Notes: generated by a model from the letters alone, not told the origin. Counted from the stretch's first letter, positions 47,102-55,741 are shown. The stretch: 64,000 nucleotides of DNA from Paenibacillus sp. FSL H8-0332 (GCF_037963835.1 NZ_CP150145.1:2604001-2668000); one strand, 5' to 3'. A program made the numbers and translations.

Positions 47102-47422
47102 ATGGATACCGATAAGTTGAAAGAATTTGAGATGAAATATGATTGTTTCCCAAAAGCTATTGATTGTTTTTGGAAGTATGTTAACTCATGGAAAGTTGAT
47201 GAACCCGATGAGTTCTATGAAGCTTTTACAACTTTCAATATTTCAAAAATAATATTAGAGAAAGAGAAAATTTCCCTTGTTATAAACTATAGGTTTGATA
47301 ACCCAATTGAATATGTGAATACTACTTTAAACGTAATTTTTATGGAGAGATTTTTCGCTGAATATTATCTTCTTCAAAATTTGAATGGAGAAATTATAGA
47401 CGATGGATTAAGTTTTAAATAA
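47102..47422 (+). CDS. Small immunity-like protein, array gene 7, paralogue of gene 1
   Basis: A 106-residue protein. FWKYVNSWKVDEPDEFYEAF and FFAEYYLLQNLNGEIIDDGL align with the first array gene. AAGGAG lies 11 nt before the ATG, and the gene starts 25 nt after the Imm8-like gene, so they may be one transcript. Two diverged copies in one array fit serial acquisition or duplication and divergence against related toxins. Confidence 0.7.
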   Translation: MDTDKLKEFEMKYDCFPKAIDCFWKYVNSWKVDEPDEFYEAFTTFNISKIILEKEKISLVINYRFDNPIEYVNTTLNVIFMERFFAEYYLLQNLNGEIIDDGLSFK

Positions 47423-47442
47423 AAGGAAAAGAGTATCCGATA

Positions 47443-47967
47443 TTGAGCGAGGTGACACCCATAGCCGCTAACTTCAACATAGTCCTATATTCCCGAGACA
47501 TTATTGACTACGATAAGTTGCTCAGAATTCTCCAAGACCAAGGTTTCAAGCCTACAATCAATCATATCGAATCGATAAGAAACTGGGAATATGAAGATGC
47601 GAGAACCCACACGATTCAGGGAGCGCTGGCAGACCCTTTTGCCGCTCTTCTTGAGAAAGGAAGAATTATTTGGATACAAGGAGAGGCCAAGCTGAACAGG
47701 TTTGTAGTGTTTTTGAGCAAGTCGGAAGAAGTCTATGAAACAAGCATTTCAATCAATACCCAACATATAGATTACCTGGATGATAAGCTGAACGAACGTA
47801 ACCAGCCCTTCTATGATGAACTATCTGCTATTTTGTTATCTTCCGAACTGGTGAATGATTTCCTTGTTGCTGCATTAGGTGTCGAAGTGATGGTAGACTA
47901 CGACACCGACACAAACAAGATGATGCGCAATAGCCACAATGTGCTGAAGTGGGTATTTAGACCATAA
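47443..47967 (+). CDS. Hypothetical protein, array gene 8
   Basis: A 174-residue protein of mixed alpha/beta type (NIVLYSRDIIDYDKLLRILQ, RIIWIQGEAKLNRFVVFLSK). Its base composition is higher in GC than the genes before it, so it may have a different origin. TTG at 47443 is a weak start; GTG at 47452 is possible. Unknown family; the context suggests immunity. Confidence 0.6.
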   Translation: MSEVTPIAANFNIVLYSRDIIDYDKLLRILQDQGFKPTINHIESIRNWEYEDARTHTIQGALADPFAALLEKGRIIWIQGEAKLNRFVVFLSKSEEVYETSISINTQHIDYLDDKLNERNQPFYDELSAILLSSELVNDFLVAALGVEVMVDYDTDTNKMMRNSHNVLKWVFRP

Positions 47968-47985
47968 ACAAAGGAGGCTCCCAAA

Positions 47986-48213
47986 ATGTCCCTATCCCGA
48001 CAACAACTAATCGCACTCGTAACCAAGATCGTGAACGCCGAAGGAACAGAGGCGGAGCTGGATGAGTGGCTCGAGAGCGTAGCGGAGAATGTAGTTCACC
48101 CCGGCGTGAGTGACCTGATCTTCTGGCATGAGCCGGAGCTGACGCCTGAGGAGATTGTAGATGCTGCGCTAGGTTATCAGCCGATTGTGCTGCCGCCCCC
48201 AATGGAGAACTAG
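47986..48213 (+). CDS. Colicin/pyocin-type immunity protein, array gene 9
   Basis: A 75-residue protein. LIALVTKIVNAEGTEAELDE and VVHPGVSDLIFWHEPELTPE followed by EIVDAAL follow the four-helix Im-protein pattern: the conserved 'HP-x-G-x-S/T-DLI-Y/W' and 'P-E-x-I-V' of immunity proteins that block HNH-type DNase colicins. The family is 80-90 residues, so length fits. AAAGGAGG lies 8 nt before the ATG. No DNase toxin gene is in the window. Confidence 0.8.
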   Translation: MSLSRQQLIALVTKIVNAEGTEAELDEWLESVAENVVHPGVSDLIFWHEPELTPEEIVDAALGYQPIVLPPPMEN

Positions 48214-48224
48214 CGCTAGAACTG

Positions 48225-48254
48225 CCTTGCGATTGCTGATCGCGAGGTTTTTTT
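48225..48254 (+). terminator. Terminator closing the immunity array
   Basis: CCTTGCGAT and ATCGCGAGG pair around TGCTG, followed by seven T. Confidence 0.85.
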
Positions 48255-48364
48255 GTGTACTTCTCTATCCCCAATTTCGTCAAGTGTGAAAATGGTGCGC
48301 TAATTGCTGACAAAATTCCCGCATAATCAACCATTTTCTCTCACTGCATCGGCGAAACCTGCTC

Positions 48365-48383
48365 TATAATGGAAGCGTTACCA
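48365..48383 (+). promoter_or_regulatory. -10 box and overlapping cre site of the xyloglucanase gene
   Basis: TATAAT (48365-48370) overlaps ATGGAAGCGTTACCA (48369-48383), which matches WTGNAANCGNWNNCW completely. A cre over the transcription start is the classic repressing position for CcpA. Confidence 0.7.
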
Positions 48384-48408
48384 AAGTATGCTTGGGGAGG
48401 TAAGGATC

Positions 48409-51400
48409 ATGAGTCGAAAACGTATCCGAAGACTAGGAATACTCGTCCTGCTGACAGCGATGTCAGGCTCTTTGTTTAACGTTGCTCCCGCTGTAACCCA
48501 TGCCGCAGCCAGTGAAGACTACAGCTGGAACAGTGTGGCTACCGGTGCGGGCGGCGGTTTTGTGCCGGGGATTATTTTCAACCAGACGGAACCGAATCTG
48601 ATCTATGCACGGACGGATATTGGCGGGGCTTACCGCTGGAACGAGGCGAACGGGAGCTGGATTCCGCTGAATGACTCGGTCGGCTGGGCGGACTGGAACA
48701 AGAATGGTGTCGATGCGCTGGCTACCGATCCGGTTGATCCGGACAAGGTGTATATGGCAACCGGGACGTACACGAATTCCTGGGATGGTAATGGTCAAAT
48801 TATGCGTTCCAGCGACCGTGGGGATACCTGGCAGTCTACGGCGCTTCCGTTCAAGGTTGGCGGCAATATGCCTGGACGTTCAGCCGGGGAACGGCTGGTG
48901 ATTGACCCGAATAAGAACAGTATCCTGTTCTTCGGGGCGCGGAGCGGGAACGGTCTGTGGAGAAGCGCGGATTCCGGGGTGACCTGGTCCAAGGTTACCT
49001 CCTTCACTAACGTAGGGACGTATGTCCAGAATCCGGGGAATGAGTATCAGAGTGATATCGTGGGCTTGTCCTGGATTACTTTTGATAAAAGCACGGGCGC
49101 TGCCGGACAAGCTACCCAGACGATCTATGTCGGAGTCGCGGATACCGCCAAAAGTGTGTTCCGCAGCACGGATGGAGGAGCAACCTGGTCGGCGCTGCCG
49201 GGGCAGCCGGTAGGCCTGCTTCCGCATCATGGGGAGCTGTCGGCAACCGGCGATCTGTACCTTACCTACAGTGACGGGGTCGGGCCGTATGACGGACGCA
49301 AGGGTGAGGTCTGGAAATACAACACAACCAGCGGCGTCTGGAAAAACATCAGCCCGTCGACCGGAGCTGACAACTTCTACGGCTTCGGGGGGCTTGCGCT
49401 AGATGCCCAGCATCCGAATACGCTTATGGTCGCCAGCCTCAATGCCTGGTGGCCGGACGAGGTGATCTTCCGCAGCAAGGATGGCGGGGAGACCTGGAGC
49501 CGGATCTGGGATTGGGGCAGCTACCCGGAACGTAACTACAAGTTCGAGATGGATATCACAGCGGCTCCGTGGCTTAATCTTGGGCTGACTTCGAGCTCGC
49601 TTGATCCTGCACCGAAGATGGGCTGGATGATGGGGGACCTTGAGATTGACCCGTTCAACTCGAACCGGATGATGTACGGCACAGGTGCTACGATCTACGG
49701 TACGAATAACTTGGGAGCCTGGGACACAGGCGGCAAGGTCAAGATATCCGTGATGGCCAAAGGGGTAGAAGAGACCGCAGTGCTTGGTCTGATCAGCCCG
49801 CCAGCGGGTGCCCATCTGATTACCGCGCTTGGCGATGTGTCCGGCTTCCGGTATGAGGATCTAACAGCGGCACCAGTCAAGTTCCAGACCAGCCCTTCCT
49901 GGTCCAGCACGAACAGTATCGATTATGCGGAGCTGGACCCGGCCTATGTTGTCCGTGTCGGCGGTATGGACAAAGAGAAATATCCGAACGGTAAGTCGAT
50001 TGGGATCTCGAATGACAACGGAAAAAACTGGTACATGCCGAATGCAGAACCCTCCAAAGGAGGCAGTACCACGGTAGGGCAGGGGCAGGTAGCTGTATCT
50101 GCCAGTGGGAATGCGCTTCTGTGGAGCACCTCGGATATCGGGGTCTTTTACTCCAAGTCAGGCGGCAACTCCTGGACAGCGAGCAGCGGAATTCCTGCCG
50201 GAGCGAAGATAGCATCCGACCGGGTGAATCCGAATAAATTCTATGGCTTCTATGAGGGCAAGCTCTATGTCAGTACAGATAGCGGAGCCACCTTCACAGC
50301 TACGGCTGCGACCGGCTTGCCAGCCAATAACGTGAACGGCCTGCAGCCGAGCCAGGCGCAAGTGAGCCTAAAGGCCATGCCGGGCGTGGAAGGCGATATC
50401 TGGTTTGCCGGAGGACATCCGCAGGATAAGTATGGCATATGGCATTCTACCAACTCAGGTGCCAGCTTCACGAAGCTGAGCAATGTGGAAGAAGCGGACC
50501 TGATCGGGTTCGGTAAGGCCGCACCGGGTGAGAATTACATGGCACTCTATACGGTGGCCCAGATTGATGGTGTTAGAGGAGTCTTCCGTTCGGATGACGC
50601 CGGAGCCAGCTGGGTGCGGATTAATGATGATAATCATCAGTATGCCAGAATCAATATGGCGATTACAGGAGATCCGCGCATTTATGGCCGTGTCTATCTC
50701 GGGACTAATGGCCGCGGGACCTTATATGCTGATCCGGTGAACCCTCCGGCAGCTGGCTCTGTCATCACGCCGGTCACTGCCAGCTTCGATAAGAAGACGG
50801 GGAATCAGAGCGACATTGCAGTAACGATGACCTTGAATGGGAATACCCTGGATTCCATTACCAATGGGGCTGCGGCGTTAACGGCCGGAACAGATTATAC
50901 AGTCAGCGGTTCAACGGTGACGATTCACAAGTCTTATCTGGCGGCACAGCCGGTCGGAGCAACAACACTAAGCTTCCATTTCAGTGCCGGAGCTGCGAAG
51001 ACCTTAACGGTTACGGTGGCAGATACGACATCAACGGCCAACGATTCTACAATAACACCAGTCACGGCCAGCTTCGACAAGAAGACAGGGAACCAGAGCG
51101 ACATCGAAGTGACGATGACCTTGAACGGGAATACTTTAGCTTCTATTAAAAATGGTTCGGCGGCGTTAACCGCCGGAACGGATTATACGGTGAGCGGATC
51201 AGCTGTGACGATCCACAAGGCGTATCTGGCAGCACAGGCTGTGGGAACAACCACGCTGAGCTTCCAGTTCAGTGCAGGCGCACCGCAGAGCCTGGCGGTC
51301 ACGGTGACAGATACGACAGCGCCGGTGGACGGCGGTCTGAAGGTCCAGATGTTCAATAGCAGCACGGCTAATGATGTCAATGCCCTCAGCCCGCGGATCA

Positions 51401-51786
51401 AGCTGGTGAATACCGGCACAGCGGCAGTCTCACTATCTGATGTGAAGCTCAGATATTATTACACCAGTGATGGCGAGCAGGCCCAGAATTTCTTCTGTGA
51501 CTGGTCCCAGGTAGGAAGCGCCAATGTTACAGGGACGTTCGTGAAGCTTCCGTCAGCCTTGAGCGGATCGGATCATTACCTGGAGCTGGGCTTCACAGCA
51601 GCAGCAGGCTCGCTTGCTCCGGGAGCCAGTATCGATATCCAGATGCGGGCCTCCAAGGCAGATTGGAGCAATTACTCCCAGACCGGCGATTTTTCCTTCA
51701 ATCCAGCTGGCACTGCTCCTGCGGATTGGGCTAAGCTTCCGGCTTACATCTCCGGCAGTCTGGTATGGGGGAATGAGCCCTTGTAA
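48409..51786 (+). CDS. Xyloglucan endo-beta-1,4-glucanase, GH74 with X2-X2-CBM3
   Basis: A 1125-residue secreted enzyme. The signal peptide (1-34) is followed by a GH74 twin seven-bladed propeller (about 37-775). YARTDIGGAYRW (Asp 70) and MMGDLEIDPFNSNRM (Asp 410) are at the positions of the family's catalytic aspartates. BNR-like Asp repeats recur (SSDRGDTWQ, STDGGATWS). Two X2 Ig modules (784-875 and 880-975) and a C-terminal CBM3 (977-1125; WSNYSQTGDFSF) bind cellulose. The enzyme cuts plant xyloglucan. ATG at 48409 follows GGGGAGG. Confidence 0.95.
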   Translation: MSRKRIRRLGILVLLTAMSGSLFNVAPAVTHAAASEDYSWNSVATGAGGGFVPGIIFNQTEPNLIYARTDIGGAYRWNEANGSWIPLNDSVGWADWNKNGVDALATDPVDPDKVYMATGTYTNSWDGNGQIMRSSDRGDTWQSTALPFKVGGNMPGRSAGERLVIDPNKNSILFFGARSGNGLWRSADSGVTWSKVTSFTNVGTYVQNPGNEYQSDIVGLSWITFDKSTGAAGQATQTIYVGVADTAKSVFRSTDGGATWSALPGQPVGLLPHHGELSATGDLYLTYSDGVGPYDGRKGEVWKYNTTSGVWKNISPSTGADNFYGFGGLALDAQHPNTLMVASLNAWWPDEVIFRSKDGGETWSRIWDWGSYPERNYKFEMDITAAPWLNLGLTSSSLDPAPKMGWMMGDLEIDPFNSNRMMYGTGATIYGTNNLGAWDTGGKVKISVMAKGVEETAVLGLISPPAGAHLITALGDVSGFRYEDLTAAPVKFQTSPSWSSTNSIDYAELDPAYVVRVGGMDKEKYPNGKSIGISNDNGKNWYMPNAEPSKGGSTTVGQGQVAVSASGNALLWSTSDIGVFYSKSGGNSWTASSGIPAGAKIASDRVNPNKFYGFYEGKLYVSTDSGATFTATAATGLPANNVNGLQPSQAQVSLKAMPGVEGDIWFAGGHPQDKYGIWHSTNSGASFTKLSNVEEADLIGFGKAAPGENYMALYTVAQIDGVRGVFRSDDAGASWVRINDDNHQYARINMAITGDPRIYGRVYLGTNGRGTLYADPVNPPAAGSVITPVTASFDKKTGNQSDIAVTMTLNGNTLDSITNGAAALTAGTDYTVSGSTVTIHKSYLAAQPVGATTLSFHFSAGAAKTLTVTVADTTSTANDSTITPVTASFDKKTGNQSDIEVTMTLNGNTLASIKNGSAALTAGTDYTVSGSAVTIHKAYLAAQAVGTTTLSFQFSAGAPQSLAVTVTDTTAPVDGGLKVQMFNSSTANDVNALSPRIKLVNTGTAAVSLSDVKLRYYYTSDGEQAQNFFCDWSQVGSANVTGTFVKLPSALSGSDHYLELGFTAAAGSLAPGASIDIQMRASKADWSNYSQTGDFSFNPAGTAPADWAKLPAYISGSLVWGNEPL
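50758..51330 (+). repeat. Tandem X2 modules within the xyloglucanase gene
   Basis: Two units of about 285 bp, closely similar at the DNA level (both contain GCCAGCTTCGA-AAGAAGAC and ACGATGACCTTGAA) and encoding ASFDKKTGNQSDI twice. The similarity suggests recent duplication or gene conversion. Confidence 0.9.
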
Positions 51787-51828
51787 GCTGTAAATCATCT
51801 CCGGGCAGTTTCCGGCAGCAGCAGAATC

Positions 51829-51869
51829 ACCGGTTGCACATGACGAAACTCATGGGCAGCCGGTTTTTG
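51829..51869 (+). terminator. Terminator after xyloglucanase gene
   Basis: ACCGG-TTGC-ACATGA pairs imperfectly with TCATGGGCAGCCGGT; TTTT follows. Confidence 0.7.
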
Positions 51870-51963
51870 ATATGTCAGGATGTAATAAATTGCATATCAA
51901 GGGAACCTTCCGCCGGCAGCGGACCAATATAGAGTGTAAGCAATATAGAGAGGGGAGAGGAAG

Positions 51964-52557
51964 ATGACAGAAGAAGAGCTTCGGGATTGTCTGCAAAGGC
52001 TGGAACAAGGAGATAAAGAAGCATTCACCTTACTACATAATACCATTAGGCAGCAGGTATACGGGACGGTCTGTCTACTGGTTAACCGTCAGGCGGATGT
52101 GGCCGATGTAGTCAATGAAATCTACATCGAACTGTTCCGCAGTCTGTCGAAGTATGATGGCAAGCGGCCATTCGGGGCATGGTTGAACGGAATGATTGTG
52201 AGACAATGCAGCAATTGGAAGCGGAGGAGCTGGCGCAGGCTGCGGCTCATGAACCGCAGCCGGGAGCATGCAGCTGAGAGTCTGTATCCGGGGGCGGACG
52301 CGCAGCTTCTGGTCCAGGAACAGCAGGGAGAGCTGATGCAGCTGGTCAGCGGACTGCCGCCTAAGCTCCGTAGCGTAATTGTCCTGCGTTACTATGGGGA
52401 ATGCAGCTATGACGAGATTGCCACTGCCCTGGACATACCGCTGGGAACCGCCAAATCCAGGCACCATAAGGCGCTGCGTAAGCTGCGGCAGCAAGCGGAT
52501 TTTACGGAGGAAGAGGAGATGAAGGGGGAATGGACATGTCTGCCGAAAGTCAACTGA
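51964..52557 (+). CDS. ECF-type RNA polymerase sigma factor
   Basis: A 197-residue sigma-70 group 4 protein. Region 2 includes VADVVNEIYIELFRSLSKYD and PFGAWLNGMIVRQCSNWKRR. Region 4 is LRSVIVLRYYGECSYDEIAT with the HTH LDIPLGTAKSRHHKALRKLR. AGGGGAGAGG lies upstream of the ATG. It overlaps its downstream partner by 22 nt. GGGAACCTT at about 51900, about 60 nt upstream, could be the -35 of an autoregulated ECF promoter. Confidence 0.93.
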   Translation: MTEEELRDCLQRLEQGDKEAFTLLHNTIRQQVYGTVCLLVNRQADVADVVNEIYIELFRSLSKYDGKRPFGAWLNGMIVRQCSNWKRRSWRRLRLMNRSREHAAESLYPGADAQLLVQEQQGELMQLVSGLPPKLRSVIVLRYYGECSYDEIATALDIPLGTAKSRHHKALRKLRQQADFTEEEEMKGEWTCLPKVN

Positions 52558-53528
52558 AACAGAAGGTCAACAGGTATAAACAACATACAACGATGCCGGA
52601 GCCGCTGGAGCAGCGGTTAGCAGCGAGCTTTGAGCAATTCCATCAGCCGCAACAGAGAGGGAATACTCTAACCGGGAGGCCCGTGCGCGTGCGCGGGACA
52701 GCGAGGATCGCCCTGGTACTCTGCGGACTGATGCTATTCGGCGGCGTGGTCTATGGTGCGGAGCGGCTATGGCAGGTTACCTATGGAGCCACCAGGCTGG
52801 AAGTGAACATTCAGCAGGAAGGGAATGAATCTGCAGCCTTTGGCAACAATACCCGGCGGATGATTGCGGATATTCAGTCTCAACTTGGAGTGAATGAATC
52901 GGCTATGCTGTTAATTGCCAGGCCAAACGGAATGAAAGAGCTCCGTATGATTAACCGTCCGCAGATATTCAAGGATATCGAGAGCTGGAGGAAGGCTATA
53001 GAGCCTGTCGCTGGTAAGCTGAGCGTGCCGGGCAGATTGCCGGAAGGATATCATTTTGCCGAAGGAAGATCCGACAGTAAGGTGGGCATTACTGATGATT
53101 CCTGGGTTAAAAAATACACCAATGTTCTAACCAAACGGCTGAAGCCCGGTGAGCATTATGCCTGGATCAAGAGCTTCAATGTACCCAACCAGCTGGCCGG
53201 GACGGTAAGTCCTGAGCTGGTATATCAAGGTCCTAAGGGAGAGAATGATTTCATCTCCGTTACCTATTCCCCGCTTACTCCGTGGGCACAGCTAATGTCT
53301 GATGTTTGGGCGGATACAAAGGTTGAGCATCTGAAGGTAGGTTCTGAAGAGGCCTTGTATGTGGAGATTCACCAAGCATATGAGAATAACAGCAATGGCT
53401 ATTATGCTTACATCCGCTGGATTGAGCTGCGGGAGAACGAGGAGAGAAATATAATGCATGAGGTAGGGACCGGATCGGCTGAAGTCACCAGAGAGATGCT
53501 GCTACAAGTGGCTGAAGGCCTGCGTTAA
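52536..53528 (+). CDS. Membrane-bound anti-sigma-like partner protein
   Basis: A 330-residue protein. A cytosolic N-terminal part (about 1-54) is followed by one membrane helix (IALVLCGLMLFGGVVYGAER) and a long outer domain ending in a DUF4367-like segment (VEHLKVGSEEALYVEIHQAY). This topology is that of ECF anti-sigma factors, though the zinc-binding HxxxCxxC motif is absent. The ATG at 52536 is 7 nt from AAGGGGGA; 52530 is too near. Overlap with the sigma gene supports the pairing. Confidence 0.82.
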   Translation: MSAESQLKQKVNRYKQHTTMPEPLEQRLAASFEQFHQPQQRGNTLTGRPVRVRGTARIALVLCGLMLFGGVVYGAERLWQVTYGATRLEVNIQQEGNESAAFGNNTRRMIADIQSQLGVNESAMLLIARPNGMKELRMINRPQIFKDIESWRKAIEPVAGKLSVPGRLPEGYHFAEGRSDSKVGITDDSWVKKYTNVLTKRLKPGEHYAWIKSFNVPNQLAGTVSPELVYQGPKGENDFISVTYSPLTPWAQLMSDVWADTKVEHLKVGSEEALYVEIHQAYENNSNGYYAYIRWIELRENEERNIMHEVGTGSAEVTREMLLQVAEGLR

Positions 53529-53559
53529 CCTAGAGCGGCGCTAAGTCCCCGCAACACAT

Positions 53560-53603
53560 ATAAACCTCTATTGTTGATCAGTACATCAACAATAGAGGTT
53601 TAT
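53560..53603 (+). terminator. Perfect 19-bp hairpin downstream of sigma operon
   Basis: ATAAACCTCTATTGTTGAT and its exact complement close a 6-nt loop. No strong T run follows; it may be a terminator or a processing site. The region from 53604 to 54062 shows no supportable gene. Confidence 0.6.
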
Positions 53604-54062
53604 ATGGTTACCACTATACCCATGTTAGTCTCAGACTCCTTATCCTATCCTTTGTACTCAGCCGGGTAGAAATGGTCCGAGGCGGCAGTGTATTTGCCTA
53701 TCCTGCACATTCAAACTGCTCAAAACTGATCCGCTTACCACGATAGGATGGGGCCTAAGAAGCCAGTGAGCTTTAAGAAGCTCATACCGTTTCGTGCAGG
53801 GACTCACTTAAGGCGGGAATGCCAGGATCAAAGATATAGTCTCAGTCACAAGGAGGAGCGCTGCTTAAGATTAGCTGCCAGAGATTCTGCCCTGGCCTAT
53901 GTTCTTCCTGCAGTGTCTGTTTCCTTGAGCTGATACCTGAATTATACCGTCCGTGTGGAGAATAGTAAAAAGCCGAAATTTTTAAATATACCCTTTCTAT
54001 TTGAGGAATTGTCTTGTAAGCGCTGTTATTCTGTATTTTACGTAGAATCTGATGAATTCAAA

Positions 54063-54085
54063 TTCCACAGCCTTTGCTGTATAAT
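54063..54085 (+). promoter_or_regulatory. Probable promoter of the 54.15 kb gene
   Basis: TATAAT at 54080-54085, with a TTCAAA-like -35 17 nt upstream (ending about 54062). It lies about 65 nt before the ATG. Confidence 0.55.
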
Positions 54086-54149
54086 GGAAAGAATGGTTTC
54101 AATGCTTCGTACACTCCGGCAGCCTTGCCTGGAGGGAAAGGACACAGAA

Positions 54150-54773
54150 ATGAGCTTGTATGGAATTAATCTTGAGGAACTCGGCAGCGGGCTGCTGAAG
54201 TCCTTTTTGGAGGAGAATTATATATGTGCGGGCTATCCCGGCACGGGTGATCTGGAGCAGCACAGCAGAGAAGAGATCAGCAGCAAGCTGGCTGCCACCG
54301 GCTATCACGGGCAGGAGCTGGAGGGGGCAACCCATACCCTGGATATCTTCGTCAATGCGATGCAGGATGGGGATTATGTGCTGATCGCCGATGAAGAGTG
54401 GGTGTACCTCGGGGACCTTGGCGATTACTTCTATGATACCCGGCATAGCGGCACAGAGGATAGCACAGCCCACCGGCGCGGAGTTACCTGGCTGAAGAGT
54501 CTGCCCCTCGCTGTGGTTAATCCGGCTGCAACAGAGCTGCTTGCATCTGACAGTAGAATAACAGTCTATTCAGGAGTGCTGCCCGCAGCACGAATGGATC
54601 TTTGGCTAGAGAATCAGGCCGGGGATAGCGGAAGTGCCGCCGGGGCCTGTCCGGTTCAGGTGGATGAAGCTACAGTAGCGCAGGCGCTGGCTGTCCTGAA
54701 GGCAGCCTTGAACAGCACGGATGTAGAGCGGCAGGAGCGTGCGGCTGTGGCGATTTTGCAGTATGCCCGGTGA
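54150..54773 (+). CDS. Hypothetical protein
   Basis: A 207-residue cytosolic protein of unknown family. An N-terminal part with NYICAGYPGTGDLEQHSREE and NAMQDGDYVLIADEEWVYLG resembles the small beta-barrel lead domain seen before some restriction-endonuclease-like proteins ('G-x-P-G-x-G-D-L' then 'GDYV'), but no nuclease follows. The ATG at 54150 has AAAGGA 7 nt upstream; the longer open frame from 53955 crosses the predicted promoter. Confidence 0.65.
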   Translation: MSLYGINLEELGSGLLKSFLEENYICAGYPGTGDLEQHSREEISSKLAATGYHGQELEGATHTLDIFVNAMQDGDYVLIADEEWVYLGDLGDYFYDTRHSGTEDSTAHRRGVTWLKSLPLAVVNPAATELLASDSRITVYSGVLPAARMDLWLENQAGDSGSAAGACPVQVDEATVAQALAVLKAALNSTDVERQERAAVAILQYAR

Positions 54774-54801
54774 GTGCGAAATTAACAATACGGCAGGATA
54801 C

Positions 54802-54841
54802 AAAAAGGGTCTTTCGGCGAATTAGCCGGAAGACCCTTTTT
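54802..54841. terminator. Bidirectional terminator
   Basis: AAAAAGGGTCTTTCGGC pairs with GCCGGAAGACCCTTTTT (one G-U) between convergent genes. Confidence 0.9.
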
Positions 54842-54862
54842 AAAAGAGAAAGAGTTATTGTA

Positions 54863-55480
54863 TTAGATAAATTCCACAAACTCATTAACCGGCTTGCGGT
54901 ATCCGCGCGGTCTGATCTTGTGCTGGTTATCCTTGCCGATCGTAATCAGCATCACCGGAACCATATGGTCGCCGAGACCGAGGGTAGCCTTGACAGCCTC
55001 CGGATTGAAGCCGATCATCGGGCAGGTATCCCAGCCCTTATCCTTGGCAATCAGCATGAACTGCATCGCCGACAGAGAAGCATTGCGGATCGCTTCATCC
55101 CGCTGGAACGCATCGTTCCCGGTATAAGCATCGTTGATGGATTGAATGGTTTGCTCGTATGCATCCTCGCTCATCGCTCCCAGCAGCTTAAGCCCGCTAT
55201 AGATTTCGGGAGCCTGCAGATAGGCATTCTTGTCACCCAGCACCGCAATAACAGCCGATGCAGTGTGGATCTTGTATTGACCATACGCATCATTGCGGAT
55301 GGCTTCCTTCACGGTATTATCGCTGATTACCTTGTAATGCGTGTGCTGAAGATTATAAGCCGAGGGAGCCAGACGGGCCAGGGAGAACATCTCTTCAAGT
55401 TCGCTCTGCGGAATTGTAACACCTTCCAAGAAATTATTAGCTGATCTGCGGGACTGCACCAATTCGGAAAAAGTACTCAT
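54863..55480 (-). CDS. Nitroreductase-family FMN oxidoreductase
   Basis: A 205-residue flavoprotein. SRRSANNFLEGVTI holds the FMN phosphate arginines, LARLAPSAYNLQHTHYKVIS the second flavin loop, and DTCPMIGFNPEAVKATLGLG the conserved C-terminal part. Members of this YodC/MhqN-like group reduce quinones or nitro compounds with NAD(P)H. A quinone-response operator was not identified with confidence. It is divergent from the DUF1641-Ndh operon across 323 nt. Confidence 0.9.
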   Translation of the reverse strand: MSTFSELVQSRRSANNFLEGVTIPQSELEEMFSLARLAPSAYNLQHTHYKVISDNTVKEAIRNDAYGQYKIHTASAVIAVLGDKNAYLQAPEIYSGLKLLGAMSEDAYEQTIQSINDAYTGNDAFQRDEAIRNASLSAMQFMLIAKDKGWDTCPMIGFNPEAVKATLGLGDHMVPVMLITIGKDNQHKIRPRGYRKPVNEFVEFI

Positions 55481-55708
55481 AAGTCATTACCTCCATCTAA
55501 TTATGTATGTTGCTTAGTTATAATAAATTGCTGATATTAATTAATAAACTTACATTTAGTTACTTGCTTAAGATATCACGACTCTCTGTATACGTCAATG
55601 AGGAAAAACATAATAATTTGTAAATTTAACCTGATTAAACGGTCGAGTTCGATAAAACCGATGAGGAAGTGATAAAAATCACAAAAATAGGTTGCAAAGG
55701 CAAAAAGA

Positions 55709-55741
55709 TTGTGACAATAATAACAAATAGAGTGTTATAAT
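55709..55741 (+). promoter_or_regulatory. Rex-like operator and -10 box of the DUF1641-Ndh operon
   Basis: TTGTGACAATAATAACAA (55709-55726) resembles the Rex consensus TTGTGAANNNNTTCACAA, with a perfect left half and one change on the right. TATAAT is at 55736-55741. Rex controls the equivalent yjlC-ndh operon in B. subtilis by NADH/NAD ratio. Confidence 0.6.

Noticed and set aside
43536..48408. A toxin or secretion gene that would pair with the immunity genes
   Set aside because: Both strands of the gaps were checked by eye; no LXG, WXG, RHS or nuclease remnant could be supported.
53748..53933. 61-codon open frame
   Set aside because: No ribosome site, no homology pattern, poor composition for a protein.
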